This document shows positions 44,747-52,616 of a DNA stretch of 52,616 bases, in pieces. This DNA comes from Mycolicibacter acidiphilus (lineage in GTDB: Bacteria > Actinomycetota > Actinomycetes > Mycobacteriales > Mycobacteriaceae): assembly GCF_018455725.1 (NCBI RefSeq), contig NZ_JAHCLR010000018.1, forward strand, positions 1 through 52,616. Reading direction: 5' to 3'. The notes beneath the pieces were generated by a model. That model saw only the letters and a list, made by a program, of their open reading frames with translations, was not told the origin of the DNA and did not search any database. Every line of letters starts with the position of its first letter. The stretch's first letter is position 1. A program made the translations under genes and the position numbers.

Positions 44747-47664
44747 GCAACCACAGCAACCGCCCCGACATGGACGCCCCGACCCAGGTGCTGCCGGTGA
44801 TCCAGCCGGCGCCCAACACCGCCAAGCACACCACGATCTCACGGTGGATCCGGCGGCTGGCGATCCCGATCATCCTGATCTGGGTCGGCATCACCGTGCT
44901 GGTGAACACCATCGTTCCGCAGCTCGACGAGGTCGGCCAGATGCGCGCGGTCTCGATGAGCCCCAAGGACGCCCCGTCGATGGTCGCAATGACGCGCATC
45001 GGCAAGGTGTTCAACGAGTTCGAGTCCGACAGCTCGGCGATGGTGGTGCTCGAAAGCGACCACCCCCTCGACGACGCCGCGCACACCTACTACGACGATC
45101 TGGTCAAGAAATTCGAGGCCGACACCACCCACGTCGAACACGTCCAGGACTTCTGGAGCGACCCGCTGACCGCCGCAGGCTCGCAGAGCCCGGACGGCAA
45201 ATCGGCCTACGTGCAGGTGTACCTGGCCGGCAACATGGGCGAGACGCTCGCCAACCAGTCCGTCGAGGCCGTCCAGAAGATCATCGCCGACACCCCCGCA
45301 CCGGACGGGGTGAAGACCTACGTCACCGGCGGGGCCGCACTCAACGCCGACCAGCACATCGCCGGCGACAAGAGCCTGAAGCTGATCACCGCCCTGACCT
45401 TCGTGGTGATCATCGGCATGCTGCTCAGCGTCTACCGGTCGATCGGCACCGTCCTGCTGGTGCTGCTGATGGTGGTGTTCGAGTTGAGCGCCGCCCGCGG
45501 TGTGGTGGCCGTGCTCGGCTACTACAACATCATCCTGCTCTCGACGTTCGCGGTGAACCTGCTGGTGACACTGGCCATCGCCGCGTCCACCGACTACGCG
45601 ATCTTCCTGCTCGGCCGCTACCAGGAGGCGCGGTCGGTCGGCGAGGACAAGGAGTCGGCGTTCCACACCATGTATCACGGCACCGCGCATGTGATCCTCG
45701 GCTCGGGCCTGACCATCGCCGGCGCCACGTTCTGCCTGCACTTCACCCGGCTGCCCTACTTCCAGTCACTGGGCATCCCACTGGCGATCGGCATGGTCGT
45801 CGTGCTGACGGCGGCGCTGACGTTCGGTGCCGCGGTGATCTCGGTGGCCGCGAAGTTCGGCATGCTCGAACCCAAGCGCGCGATGCGGATCCGCACCTGG
45901 CGGCGGATCGGCGCGGTGATCGTGCGCTGGCCGGGCGCCGTGCTGGTGGCGACCACGATGGTCTGCCTGGTCGGGCTGGCCACCCTGCCCGGCTACCGAA
46001 CCAACTACAACGACCGGCAGTACCTGCCCAGCTACGTGCCGGCGAACATCGGCTACGCCGCCGCTGACCGGCACTTCTCACAGGCCCGGATGAACCCCGA
46101 GCTGCTGATGATCGAGACCGATCACGATATGCGCAATCCGGCCGACTTCCTGGTGATCAACCGGATCGCCAAGCGGATCTTCGAGGTGCCCGGCATCGCC
46201 CGGGTGCAGGCGATCACCCGGCCGCAGGGCACCCCGATCGAACACACCACGATCCCGTTCGCGATCAGCATGCAGGGCACCACCCAGCAGCTGAACATGA
46301 AGTACCAGCTCGACAGCATGCGCAACATGCTCAAGATGGGCGACGACATGATGGTGTCGGTCGAGTCGATGGAGCAGATGCTCGAGGTCACCAAGGGCAT
46401 GGCGGCGACCACCCACAGCATGGTCGGCAAGATGCACCAGATGCAGGACGACGTCGCCCAGCTGCGCGACGAGATGGAGAACTTCGTCGACTTCTGGCGT
46501 CCGATGCGCAGCTACTTCTACTGGGAACCGCACTGCTACGACATCCCGATCTGTAACTCGATCCGGTCGATCTTCGACATGATGGACGGCGTCGACAAGA
46601 TGAGCGAGGACATCGACCTGCTCATGCCGGACATGGAGAACCTCGACAAGCTGATGCCCCGGATGATCGAGATCATGCCGCCGATGATCGAGACCATGAA
46701 GAACATGCGGGTCACCCAGCTGAAGATGCAGGCCACCATGGAGGGGCTGCAGCTGCAGATGGAGAAGATGACCGAGGGCCAGAACGCCATGGGCAAGGCG
46801 TTCGACGAGTCCAAGAACGACGACTCGTTCTACCTGCCGCCGGAGGCGTTCGACAACCCCGACTTCAAGCGCGGCATGAAGATGTTCCTGTCCCCCGACG
46901 GGCACGCCGTGCGGTTCATCATCAGCCACGAGGGCGACCCGATGTCACCGGAGGGCGTCAGCCACATCGCCCCGATCCGGCACGCCGTGCACGAGGCACT
47001 GAAGGGCACGCCGCTGGAGGGCTCCAAGGTCTACCTGGCCGGTACTGCGGCGATGTTCAACGACATGAAGGACGGCTCGGCCTGGGACCTGCTGATCGCC
47101 GGGATCGCCTCGCTGTGCCTGATCTTCATCATCATGCTGCTGATCACCCGGGCGGTGGTCGCATCGGCGGTGATCGTCGGGACCGTGGTGCTCTCCCTGG
47201 GCACATCGTTCGGGATATCGGTGCTGATCTGGCAGCACATCGTCGGACTCGACCTGCACTGGATGGTGCTGGCGATGAGTGTGATCATCCTGCTGGCGGT
47301 CGGGTCGGACTACAACCTGCTGCTGGTCTCCCGGATGAAGGAGGAACTGCACGGCGGGCTGAACACCGGCATCATCCGCGCGATGGGCGGCAGCGGTTCG
47401 GTCGTCACGTCGGCGGGCCTGGTGTTCGCGTTCACGATGATGTCGATGCTGGTCTCCGACCTGCGGGTGATCGGCCAGGTGGGGTCGACGATCGGGCTGG
47501 GCCTGCTGATCGACACCCTGGTGATCCGCTCGTTCATGACGCCGTCGATCGCGGCGCTGCTCGGCAAGTGGTTCTGGTGGCCGCAGCGGGTGTACTCCCG
47601 CAAGCCCCGGGTCCCGCAGCGGCCGGCACCGGCGCCGGCGTCCGAGCCGCTCCCGATCGGCTGA
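44743..47664 (+). CDS. MmpL family RND transporter (MmpL4/5-like)
   Basis: 973 residues, RND fold with twelve membrane segments and the proton-relay motifs [17 protein letters not shown] and [16 protein letters not shown]. Between the halves is a Met-rich coiled coil (about 500-690), as in the MmpL4/MmpL5 subgroup, which exports siderophores, glycopeptidolipids or drugs depending on the species. The substrate cannot be read from sequence. No TetR regulator is adjacent. In M. tuberculosis no mmpL gene lies next to dnaE2 (recalled). Confidence 0.94.
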   Translation: MSNHSNRPDMDAPTQVLPVIQPAPNTAKHTTISRWIRRLAIPIILIWVGITVLVNTIVPQLDEVGQMRAVSMSPKDAPSMVAMTRIGKVFNEFESDSSAMVVLESDHPLDDAAHTYYDDLVKKFEADTTHVEHVQDFWSDPLTAAGSQSPDGKSAYVQVYLAGNMGETLANQSVEAVQKIIADTPAPDGVKTYVTGGAALNADQHIAGDKSLKLITALTFVVIIGMLLSVYRSIGTVLLVLLMVVFELSAARGVVAVLGYYNIILLSTFAVNLLVTLAIAASTDYAIFLLGRYQEARSVGEDKESAFHTMYHGTAHVILGSGLTIAGATFCLHFTRLPYFQSLGIPLAIGMVVVLTAALTFGAAVISVAAKFGMLEPKRAMRIRTWRRIGAVIVRWPGAVLVATTMVCLVGLATLPGYRTNYNDRQYLPSYVPANIGYAAADRHFSQARMNPELLMIETDHDMRNPADFLVINRIAKRIFEVPGIARVQAITRPQGTPIEHTTIPFAISMQGTTQQLNMKYQLDSMRNMLKMGDDMMVSVESMEQMLEVTKGMAATTHSMVGKMHQMQDDVAQLRDEMENFVDFWRPMRSYFYWEPHCYDIPICNSIRSIFDMMDGVDKMSEDIDLLMPDMENLDKLMPRMIEIMPPMIETMKNMRVTQLKMQATMEGLQLQMEKMTEGQNAMGKAFDESKNDDSFYLPPEAFDNPDFKRGMKMFLSPDGHAVRFIISHEGDPMSPEGVSHIAPIRHAVHEALKGTPLEGSKVYLAGTAAMFNDMKDGSAWDLLIAGIASLCLIFIIMLLITRAVVASAVIVGTVVLSLGTSFGISVLIWQHIVGLDLHWMVLAMSVIILLAVGSDYNLLLVSRMKEELHGGLNTGIIRAMGGSGSVVTSAGLVFAFTMMSMLVSDLRVIGQVGSTIGLGLLIDTLVIRSFMTPSIAALLGKWFWWPQRVYSRKPRVPQRPAPAPASEPLPIG

Positions 47665-47671
47665 GCGGGGG

Positions 47672-48556
47672 TCACGTCGTCGGCGTGCCGCCGCGTGCCA
47701 CCAGCACCGGGCAGTGCGCCGACTGCACCACCGCCAGGCTCACCGAGCCCAGCAGCATCCCGGTGAAGCCACCGCGGCCGTGGCTGCCCACCACCACCAG
47801 CTGGGCGGCCTGCGACTGCTCGATCAGCTGATCGGCCGGCCGGTCGCTGACCGCCACCCGGCGCACGGTGACGTCGGGGTAGCGCTCGTGCCAGCCGGCC
47901 AGCCGCTCGGCGAGCACCAGCTCACCATCGGATGCCATTGCCGCGGAGTCGATCCCGGGGAAATCTGCGACGGACGTGTCATGCCAGGCGTAGACCGCGA
48001 TCAGCTCCACCCCGCGCAGCGACGCCTCCTCGAACGCGAGCGCGGTGGCCGCCTCGGAGACCGGTGAGCCGTCGATGCCGACCACCACCGGCGCTTCGGC
48101 TGGATGCGCAGCACCCTCGTGGGCGACGACCACCGGGCCGTGCGCATGCCGGACCAGCGATGAGCTGACCGAGCCGAGCAGGCTGCGGCGCAGCCGGCCG
48201 TGGCCGCGGGACCCGACCACGACGCGTTCCGCCTCGGCGCTCATGTCCACCAGCATCGGCACCGTCGACCCCACCACGGTCTCGGCGGTGATCCGCAGCG
48301 GGCCGGCCGGGCCGGTGTAGCCCTCGACGATCTTGCGGGCCTGCCGCAGGTGCTGCTCCCCCTGCTCGCGCTGCCACTCGGTGTAGCCGGGCGGCATCGG
48401 CGTCTCGGGGAACGTCATCACCACCGGCGGGGCCAGGATGTGCGCCAGCGTGAGCGGCAGGTTGTGCAGTGCGGCGTCGCGGGCCGCCCAGTCGACCGCT
48501 GCGATCGATGACGGCGAGCCGTCGACGCCGACCAGGATTCCGTACTTCGCGGGCAT
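47672..48556 (-). CDS. Universal stress protein with two USP domains
   Basis: 294 residues, two tandem UspA domains. The first starts ILVGVDGSPSS and ends with VVGSRGHGRLRRSLLGSVSS; the second has VVVGIDGSPVSEAA and VVGSHGRGGFTGMLLGSVSL. Both carry the G-2x-G-9x-G-(S/T) ATP-binding pattern, as in Rv2623 and Rv2005c, which bind ATP and respond to hypoxia. Convergent with mmpL, 7 bp apart. Confidence 0.93.
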   Translation of the reverse strand: MPAKYGILVGVDGSPSSIAAVDWAARDAALHNLPLTLAHILAPPVVMTFPETPMPPGYTEWQREQGEQHLRQARKIVEGYTGPAGPLRITAETVVGSTVPMLVDMSAEAERVVVGSRGHGRLRRSLLGSVSSSLVRHAHGPVVVAHEGAAHPAEAPVVVGIDGSPVSEAATALAFEEASLRGVELIAVYAWHDTSVADFPGIDSAAMASDGELVLAERLAGWHERYPDVTVRRVAVSDRPADQLIEQSQAAQLVVVGSHGRGGFTGMLLGSVSLAVVQSAHCPVLVARGGTPTT

Positions 48557-48632
48557 CGGTTCTCCTTGCGCTGATGGGCCTGACTACGCCCCTCCCACGC
48601 TAATCCGGTTTGCGCTGTGGCACCGTGGGGAC

Positions 48633-49733
48633 ATGCTGGACGAGTCGGTGACCATCGACCCGCGACGTCACGACGCAGTGCTGCTCGACCTCGCCGACCC
48701 GGCGTCGGCCGACGGACTGGCGCGACGGCTGCGGCAGGCGGGGGTGCGGGTCGCCGCGGCGGGTGCGGACCCGGCCGGCGCGGCGGCCGCACTGTCGGTG
48801 CGCCCGGGGCGGTGCGCGGTGCTGACCGACACCGCGGCCGGGGTGATCACCGCTCGCAGTGCGGGTTTCGCGCTGGTGGTCGGGATGGGCCAAGACGGCG
48901 CCGACGCCGTGGTGGCCGACCCGGACGACGTCGGGGTGCGCAGCGGTGACCGGCCGATGTCGGCACTGCCGGCGCCGGACCCGGCCCCGTGGACCCGCCC
49001 GGCGGTGTTCTTCGACTTCGACGGGACCCTGTCCGACATCGTCGACGACCCCGACGCCGCCCAGCCGGTGGCCGGCGCAGTGGATGCGCTGGCGGCGCTG
49101 GCCGCGGTGTGCCCGGTCGCGGTGCTGTCCGGCCGCGACCTGGCCGACGTGCGGGGCCGGATCGGGCTGCCCGGCATCTGGTACGCGGGCAGCCACGGTT
49201 TCGAGCTGACCGGGCCCGACGGCGCGCACCACCAGAACGAGGCCGCCGCCGGTGCGGTGCAGACGCTGGCCAAGGCGGCAGCGGCACTGCGCGACCGGTT
49301 GGCGAAAATCCCGGGAGTCGTGGTGGAGCACAAGCGGTTCGCGGTGGCCGTGCACTACCGCAACGCGGCCCGGGACCGGGTCGGGCAGGTGACGGCGGCG
49401 GTGCGCGACGCCGGGCGGCACCGGGCGCTGCGGGTGACGACGGGCCGCGAGGTGATCGAGCTGCGTCCGGACATCGACTGGGACAAGGGCGCGACGCTGC
49501 GCTGGCTCCTCGACCGGCTGCCCGGCCCGTTGCTGCCGGTTTACCTCGGCGACGACATCACCGACGAGGACGCGTTCGACGCGGTGCAGGCCGCCGATCT
49601 CGCCGGCGTCGGGATCCTGGTCCGGCACACCGACGACGGCGACCGGCGCACCGCGGCGCGGTTCGCGCTGGACAGCCCCGCCCGGGTGGTGGAATTCACC
49701 GCCCGGCTGGCGGGGTTGCTCGCCGGGGAGTGA
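48633..49733 (+). CDS. otsB: Trehalose-6-phosphate phosphatase
   Basis: 366 residues. An N-terminal domain of ~115 residues (inactive HAD-like, as in mycobacterial OtsB2) precedes the HAD phosphatase with catalytic D128 and D130 in VFFDFDGTLSDIVDDP. AVLSGRDLADVRGR, GSHGFEL and LPVYLGDDITDEDAFD complete the family signature. It makes trehalose from trehalose-6-phosphate, the last step of the OtsAB route, essential in M. tuberculosis (Rv3372). The ATG at 48633 was chosen as the start of the N-domain. Confidence 0.94.
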   Translation: MLDESVTIDPRRHDAVLLDLADPASADGLARRLRQAGVRVAAAGADPAGAAAALSVRPGRCAVLTDTAAGVITARSAGFALVVGMGQDGADAVVADPDDVGVRSGDRPMSALPAPDPAPWTRPAVFFDFDGTLSDIVDDPDAAQPVAGAVDALAALAAVCPVAVLSGRDLADVRGRIGLPGIWYAGSHGFELTGPDGAHHQNEAAAGAVQTLAKAAAALRDRLAKIPGVVVEHKRFAVAVHYRNAARDRVGQVTAAVRDAGRHRALRVTTGREVIELRPDIDWDKGATLRWLLDRLPGPLLPVYLGDDITDEDAFDAVQAADLAGVGILVRHTDDGDRRTAARFALDSPARVVEFTARLAGLLAGE

Positions 49734-49801
49734 GCCGGTCGACACCTGACCGGGGACTTCCGTCCCTTCCCTGACACGCGGGCAGCTGATCGGATGTGCG
49801 G

Positions 49802-50020
49802 ATGGATGCGTATACGGCCGCTCAGAACGCCAAGATCGGCAGCGAGTACCTGGAGTTTCCCGAACTGGACGACCGTGATTTCCAGAAGCTGGCCCATGAG
49901 CGCGTCGGGAAGCTCACCAAGATGTTCATGCCGTCCAACCACCCGCCGGTGGTGGAGCTGATGGTGTCGATCTGGATCGACGGGCTGGCGTCGGGGCTGC
50001 GGATGGCCAAAGAGGACTGA
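49802..50020 (+). CDS. Small conserved-looking protein, unknown
   Basis: 72 residues, soluble: MDAYTAAQNAKIGSEYLEFP, then DRDFQKLAHERVGKLTKMF, and a helical end VSIWIDGLASGLRMAKED. Amino-acid make-up and third-position G+C suit a real gene. The in-frame GTG two codons earlier is possible. Family not recognised. Confidence 0.6.
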   Translation: MDAYTAAQNAKIGSEYLEFPELDDRDFQKLAHERVGKLTKMFMPSNHPPVVELMVSIWIDGLASGLRMAKED

Positions 50021-50036
50021 GGCGGACTGAGAACGC

Positions 50037-50612
50037 CTAGCGGCAAGTGCTCCCGGCCAGAATCGCGTCGACGATCGCGGCGAGAAATCCCGGCGGGATC
50101 TGTTCACCGCGAACCAGGACCCGGAACCAGATCGCGCCGTCGAGCAGATCCATCACGGTCTTGGGATCGACGTCGGGCGGCAGTTCACCACGCTGAACGG
50201 CCCGCTCGAAGATGGGCCGTTCCCGTGCGAGGCGGTCAGCGGAGAAGTCGTGAAGCAACTCGGCCAACTGTGGTTTACGTTGTGCCGCACCGAAGATCGC
50301 GGTGACCACAGCGGTGTTCGCGACGAGGAGGCCGGCGACATGCTCGGCCAGCGCCAGTAGGTCGCCGCGCAGGCTGCCGGTATCGGGCATGTCGAAGTAG
50401 AGCGCTTCGGAGTCGAGCAGTGCGGCGCCCAGCAGGGCTTCCTTGGACGGCCACCACCGATAGATCGTCGTCTTGTTCACGCCGACCCGTGCGGCCACGA
50501 CCTCGACGGTGAAATCGTCGTAGCCCCGTTCGGCCAGCAGTCGCAGCGCGGCCACGAGGATCTCCTCGGCTTTGCGCGGCCCTCGGCCCCGGCGCACGGG
50601 CGTGCTGGTCAC
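50037..50612 (-). CDS. TetR/AcrR family regulator
   Basis: 191 residues. The HTH is at about 30-52 (FTVEVVAARVGVNKTTIYRWWPSKEALL, in pieces), followed by a TetR C-terminal ligand domain. It is divergent from the PE-PPE hydrolase with 100 bp between, so it probably represses that gene and itself. Ligand unknown. GTG start at 50612. Confidence 0.92.
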   Translation of the reverse strand: MTSTPVRRGRGPRKAEEILVAALRLLAERGYDDFTVEVVAARVGVNKTTIYRWWPSKEALLGAALLDSEALYFDMPDTGSLRGDLLALAEHVAGLLVANTAVVTAIFGAAQRKPQLAELLHDFSADRLARERPIFERAVQRGELPPDVDPKTVMDLLDGAIWFRVLVRGEQIPPGFLAAIVDAILAGSTCR

Positions 50613-50651
50613 CTCGAAAATCTACCGCCAGACACTGTCTGCTCAGGCTCG

Positions 50652-50678
50652 ACTCAGTTAAAGTGCAACTCAGTTGCA
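50652..50678. promoter_or_regulatory. Candidate TetR operator
   Basis: TGCAACT-C-AGTTGCA (50664-50678) is a perfect 7-bp dyad. The half-site ACTCAGTT occurs twice (50652-50659 and 50668-50675), 16 bp apart. The site lies mid-way between the divergent TetR and hydrolase genes. Confidence 0.65.
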
Positions 50679-50712
50679 TTTCAATCTGACGGTCTGAGGC
50701 AAGGGGTAGTTG

Positions 50713-52290
50713 ATGGTCCACGTTCTGCGAACAGGCACCGGAATCGTCGTCGCGGCGGCCGGACTGGCCGTCGCACCGCTCCCGTCCGCACCGCCGTCGA
50801 ACGCACGCACGGCGATCCTCACCGCCGCCGACGCACCGCTCGGCGGCGGCGTGGCCCTGGTGCTCGGGCCCAGCGGTATCCCGATCCCGCCGCAGAGCTA
50901 CATCGACATGGTCGACCAGCTGTACCTGGCGCCGCGCGGATTCACCGGGGTGACGCAGGGTGTCAACACACCGGAGGGGCTGTATCCGATCACCGGCGTC
51001 CACAGCCTGCTCAACGACACCTCCAACGCCCAGGGCGTGCAGATCCTGGAACACGCGATCATGGCGCAGATCGCCGGCGGGCACGTCGACGCCGTCAACC
51101 CGGTGGTGGTCTTCGGCTGGTCGCAGAGCTCGGTGATCTCCACGATGGTGATGCCGGACCTGGCGAAGCTGGGCGTGCCCACCGACGACGTCCACTTCGT
51201 GCTGGTCGGCGACGAGGCCATCCCCAACGGCGGCGTGCTGTCGATGTTCGACGTTCCGGCCGGCGCCCACCCGTCGGCCCCATCGCTGGGCATCACGTTC
51301 ACCGGCCCGCAGCCCAACGACCTGTACCCCACCGACGTCTACACCAACGAGTACGACGGGTTCGCCGACTTCCCGCGGTATCCGCTGAACGAGCTGTCCA
51401 CGATCAACGCCCTGCTCGGCATCGTGTTCCAGCACCTGCTGTATCCAGCGCTGACCCCCGAGCAGATCGCCGACGCGCATCAGCTGGTGACCTCGGCGGC
51501 CGACACCCTGACCAACTACTACGTCGTCCCCGATCCGTACCTGCCGCTGCTGGAGCCGCTGCTGCTGTTCGGCCCCGGCGGCAAGGTCCTCTACGACCTG
51601 TTGGAGCCGGACATGCGGATCCTGGTGGACCTGGGCTATGGCAGCCTCACCGAGGGCTGGAATCAAGGGCCCGCGGACGTGGCGACCCAGGCCGGGCTGT
51701 GGCCGACGAACATCGACCCGGGCCAGCTGCTCACCGCGCTGGCCAACGGCGCCCAACAGGGGATCACCGACGCCGTCCACGACCTGCAGGATCCGACCGC
51801 CACCCAGACAGCGCTGACCGACGCGTTGGCACCGCTGGTCAGCGCCGCGCACACCATGGGGTTCACCACCGCCACCGATCCCACGCAGCTGCTGACCAAC
51901 CTGCCGGAGTTGCTGGCGCTGGCCCGCAACTTCCTCGGTGCCGGCTTCGCGAACTTCCCGATCTCCGATGCGACCCCGTCCTCGTCGCTTGCCGACATCG
52001 TCAACGCCATCACCGGCACCCTCTCCGGTGACTACGCAACCCTGCTGCCGCTCGGCGACACCGGCACCGCGCTGCTGAGCAGCCTGCCCAACGCGGCCGT
52101 CACCCTGCTGACGGACTCGTTCCAATCCGGCGACATCCTCGGCGGCCTGGAGCAGGGCATCGGCGCGCTGGCCGGGCTGATCCCGTTCGCGGTGATGGAC
52201 GGGGTGATCGCCCCCGTCGCCGAGGCCCTCGGGGGAACGGTGGTCAACCTGGCCGATTTGCTCGGCCTGGGCGGCGACCTGAGTGACTAA
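50713..52290 (+). CDS. PE-PPE-domain alpha/beta hydrolase without PE/PPE N-domain
   Basis: 525 residues. A signal-like N-terminus (LRTGTGIVVAAAGLAVAPLP) leads into the PE-PPE domain (LVLGPSGIPIPPQSYIDMV) with the nucleophile elbow GWSQSS at Ser137. In M. tuberculosis this serine-hydrolase domain follows PE or PPE modules (for example LipY-like esterases); here it stands alone and is probably exported by Sec. The last ~200 residues are acidic and helical. Possible ester or cell-wall lipid hydrolase. ATG 50713 follows AAGGGG. Confidence 0.88.
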   Translation: MVHVLRTGTGIVVAAAGLAVAPLPSAPPSNARTAILTAADAPLGGGVALVLGPSGIPIPPQSYIDMVDQLYLAPRGFTGVTQGVNTPEGLYPITGVHSLLNDTSNAQGVQILEHAIMAQIAGGHVDAVNPVVVFGWSQSSVISTMVMPDLAKLGVPTDDVHFVLVGDEAIPNGGVLSMFDVPAGAHPSAPSLGITFTGPQPNDLYPTDVYTNEYDGFADFPRYPLNELSTINALLGIVFQHLLYPALTPEQIADAHQLVTSAADTLTNYYVVPDPYLPLLEPLLLFGPGGKVLYDLLEPDMRILVDLGYGSLTEGWNQGPADVATQAGLWPTNIDPGQLLTALANGAQQGITDAVHDLQDPTATQTALTDALAPLVSAAHTMGFTTATDPTQLLTNLPELLALARNFLGAGFANFPISDATPSSSLADIVNAITGTLSGDYATLLPLGDTGTALLSSLPNAAVTLLTDSFQSGDILGGLEQGIGALAGLIPFAVMDGVIAPVAEALGGTVVNLADLLGLGGDLSD

Positions 52291-52307
52291 CAGTGGGACG
52301 TCAGCGG

Positions 52308-52616
52308 CTACGGGCCGTCTCCGTCTCCGTCTTCGCCATCGTCGTTTTCGCTGTTGCGGAGCAGGTTTTCCGGGTGGTGGTAGTGGTTGGTGCGGGGCTG
52401 GCCGTGGTCGGCGTGCGGTGGGGGGATGGTTTCGATGTCGCCGTTTTTTCGGCGGCGGGTTCGCCAGCCGTGGTTGGTGATGAGGCTGTGGTGGCCGCCG
52501 CAGCGCCAGGTGAGGTCGTCGGCGTCGGTGGTGCCGGTGATGGCGTAGTCGTTGTTGTGGTGGGCTTGGCAGTGGTAGCCGGCGACGGTGCACCCCGGGT
52601 GGGTGCAGCCGCGGTC
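52308..52616 (-). CDS. 13E12-type (DUF222) HNH endonuclease, C-terminal part
   Basis: 103 codons from the window edge to the stop. The visible part is the HNH domain: DRGCTHPGCTVAGYHCQAHH with its Cys/His zinc ligands, then DDLTWRCGGHHSLI and PPPHADHGQPRTNHYHHPEN. This is the C-terminal signature of the mycobacterial 13E12-repeat family. The N-terminal DUF222 part lies outside. The last residues are an acidic tail (ENDDGEDGDGDGP). Confidence 0.88.
   Translation of the reverse strand, partial: DRGCTHPGCTVAGYHCQAHHNNDYAITGTTDADDLTWRCGGHHSLITNHGWRTRRRKNGDIETIPPPHADHGQPRTNHYHHPENLLRNSENDDGEDGDGDGP

Overview
The window is high-GC mycobacterial chromosome, probably a nontuberculous species. The evidence is a PPE protein, an MmpS/MmpL pair, the mfpA conservon, a PE-PPE-domain hydrolase, Mtb12-like antigens, dnaE2 with an SOS box, and long gene-order agreement with the M. 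tuberculosis Rv3340-Rv3372 interval (recalled, not searched). Nothing was run: every family name comes from reading motifs and gene order.

Left core (1-7126): a partial PPE gene, monomeric isocitrate dehydrogenase, then a SAM-IV riboswitch driving a translationally coupled methionine operon (O-acetylhomoserine sulfhydrylase, homoserine O-acetyltransferase, class I methyltransferase).

Accessory island (about 7127-27700): it sits between homologues of Rv3342 and Rv3354, where M. tuberculosis carries a different insertion rich in PPE genes. Its left end is a DUF433/DUF5615 toxin-antitoxin pair with a truncated toxin. Next comes a 12-kb block of exported or phage-like proteins: a GH25 lysozyme, four copies of a glycine-rich tail-adhesin-like family (one decayed), an S1-fold protease lacking catalytic His and Ser, an S53 sedolisin, tandem Mtb12-like antigens, a secreted repeat protein, several small unknown genes, and chimeric pseudogene debris. 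The right part is the core of an actinomycete integrative and conjugative element (AICE): creatininase-family protein and XRE regulator, divergent from a small protein, an FtsK/TraB-type DNA translocase, a RepSA-like HUH replication initiator, a small unknown ORF, and a large serine integrase.

Right core (27797-52616): DUF732 exported protein, DUF3017 protein and folD; an old-yellow-enzyme oxidoreductase; an Rv1747-type FHA-ABC exporter; the five-gene mfp conservon (sensor kinase, roadblock, DUF742, GTPase, MfpA); trmL, nitroreductase and dnaE2; an mmpS-mmpL pair and universal stress protein between dnaE2 and otsB; a TetR gene divergent from a PE-PPE hydrolase; and the end of a 13E12-type HNH endonuclease.

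The most unusual material is the island cargo: a glycine-rich protein family that has multiplied together with its promoter, beside a lysozyme, a sedolisin and a pseudoprotease, all next to an AICE core. It resembles a domesticated set of phage tail and lysis parts; its function is unknown.
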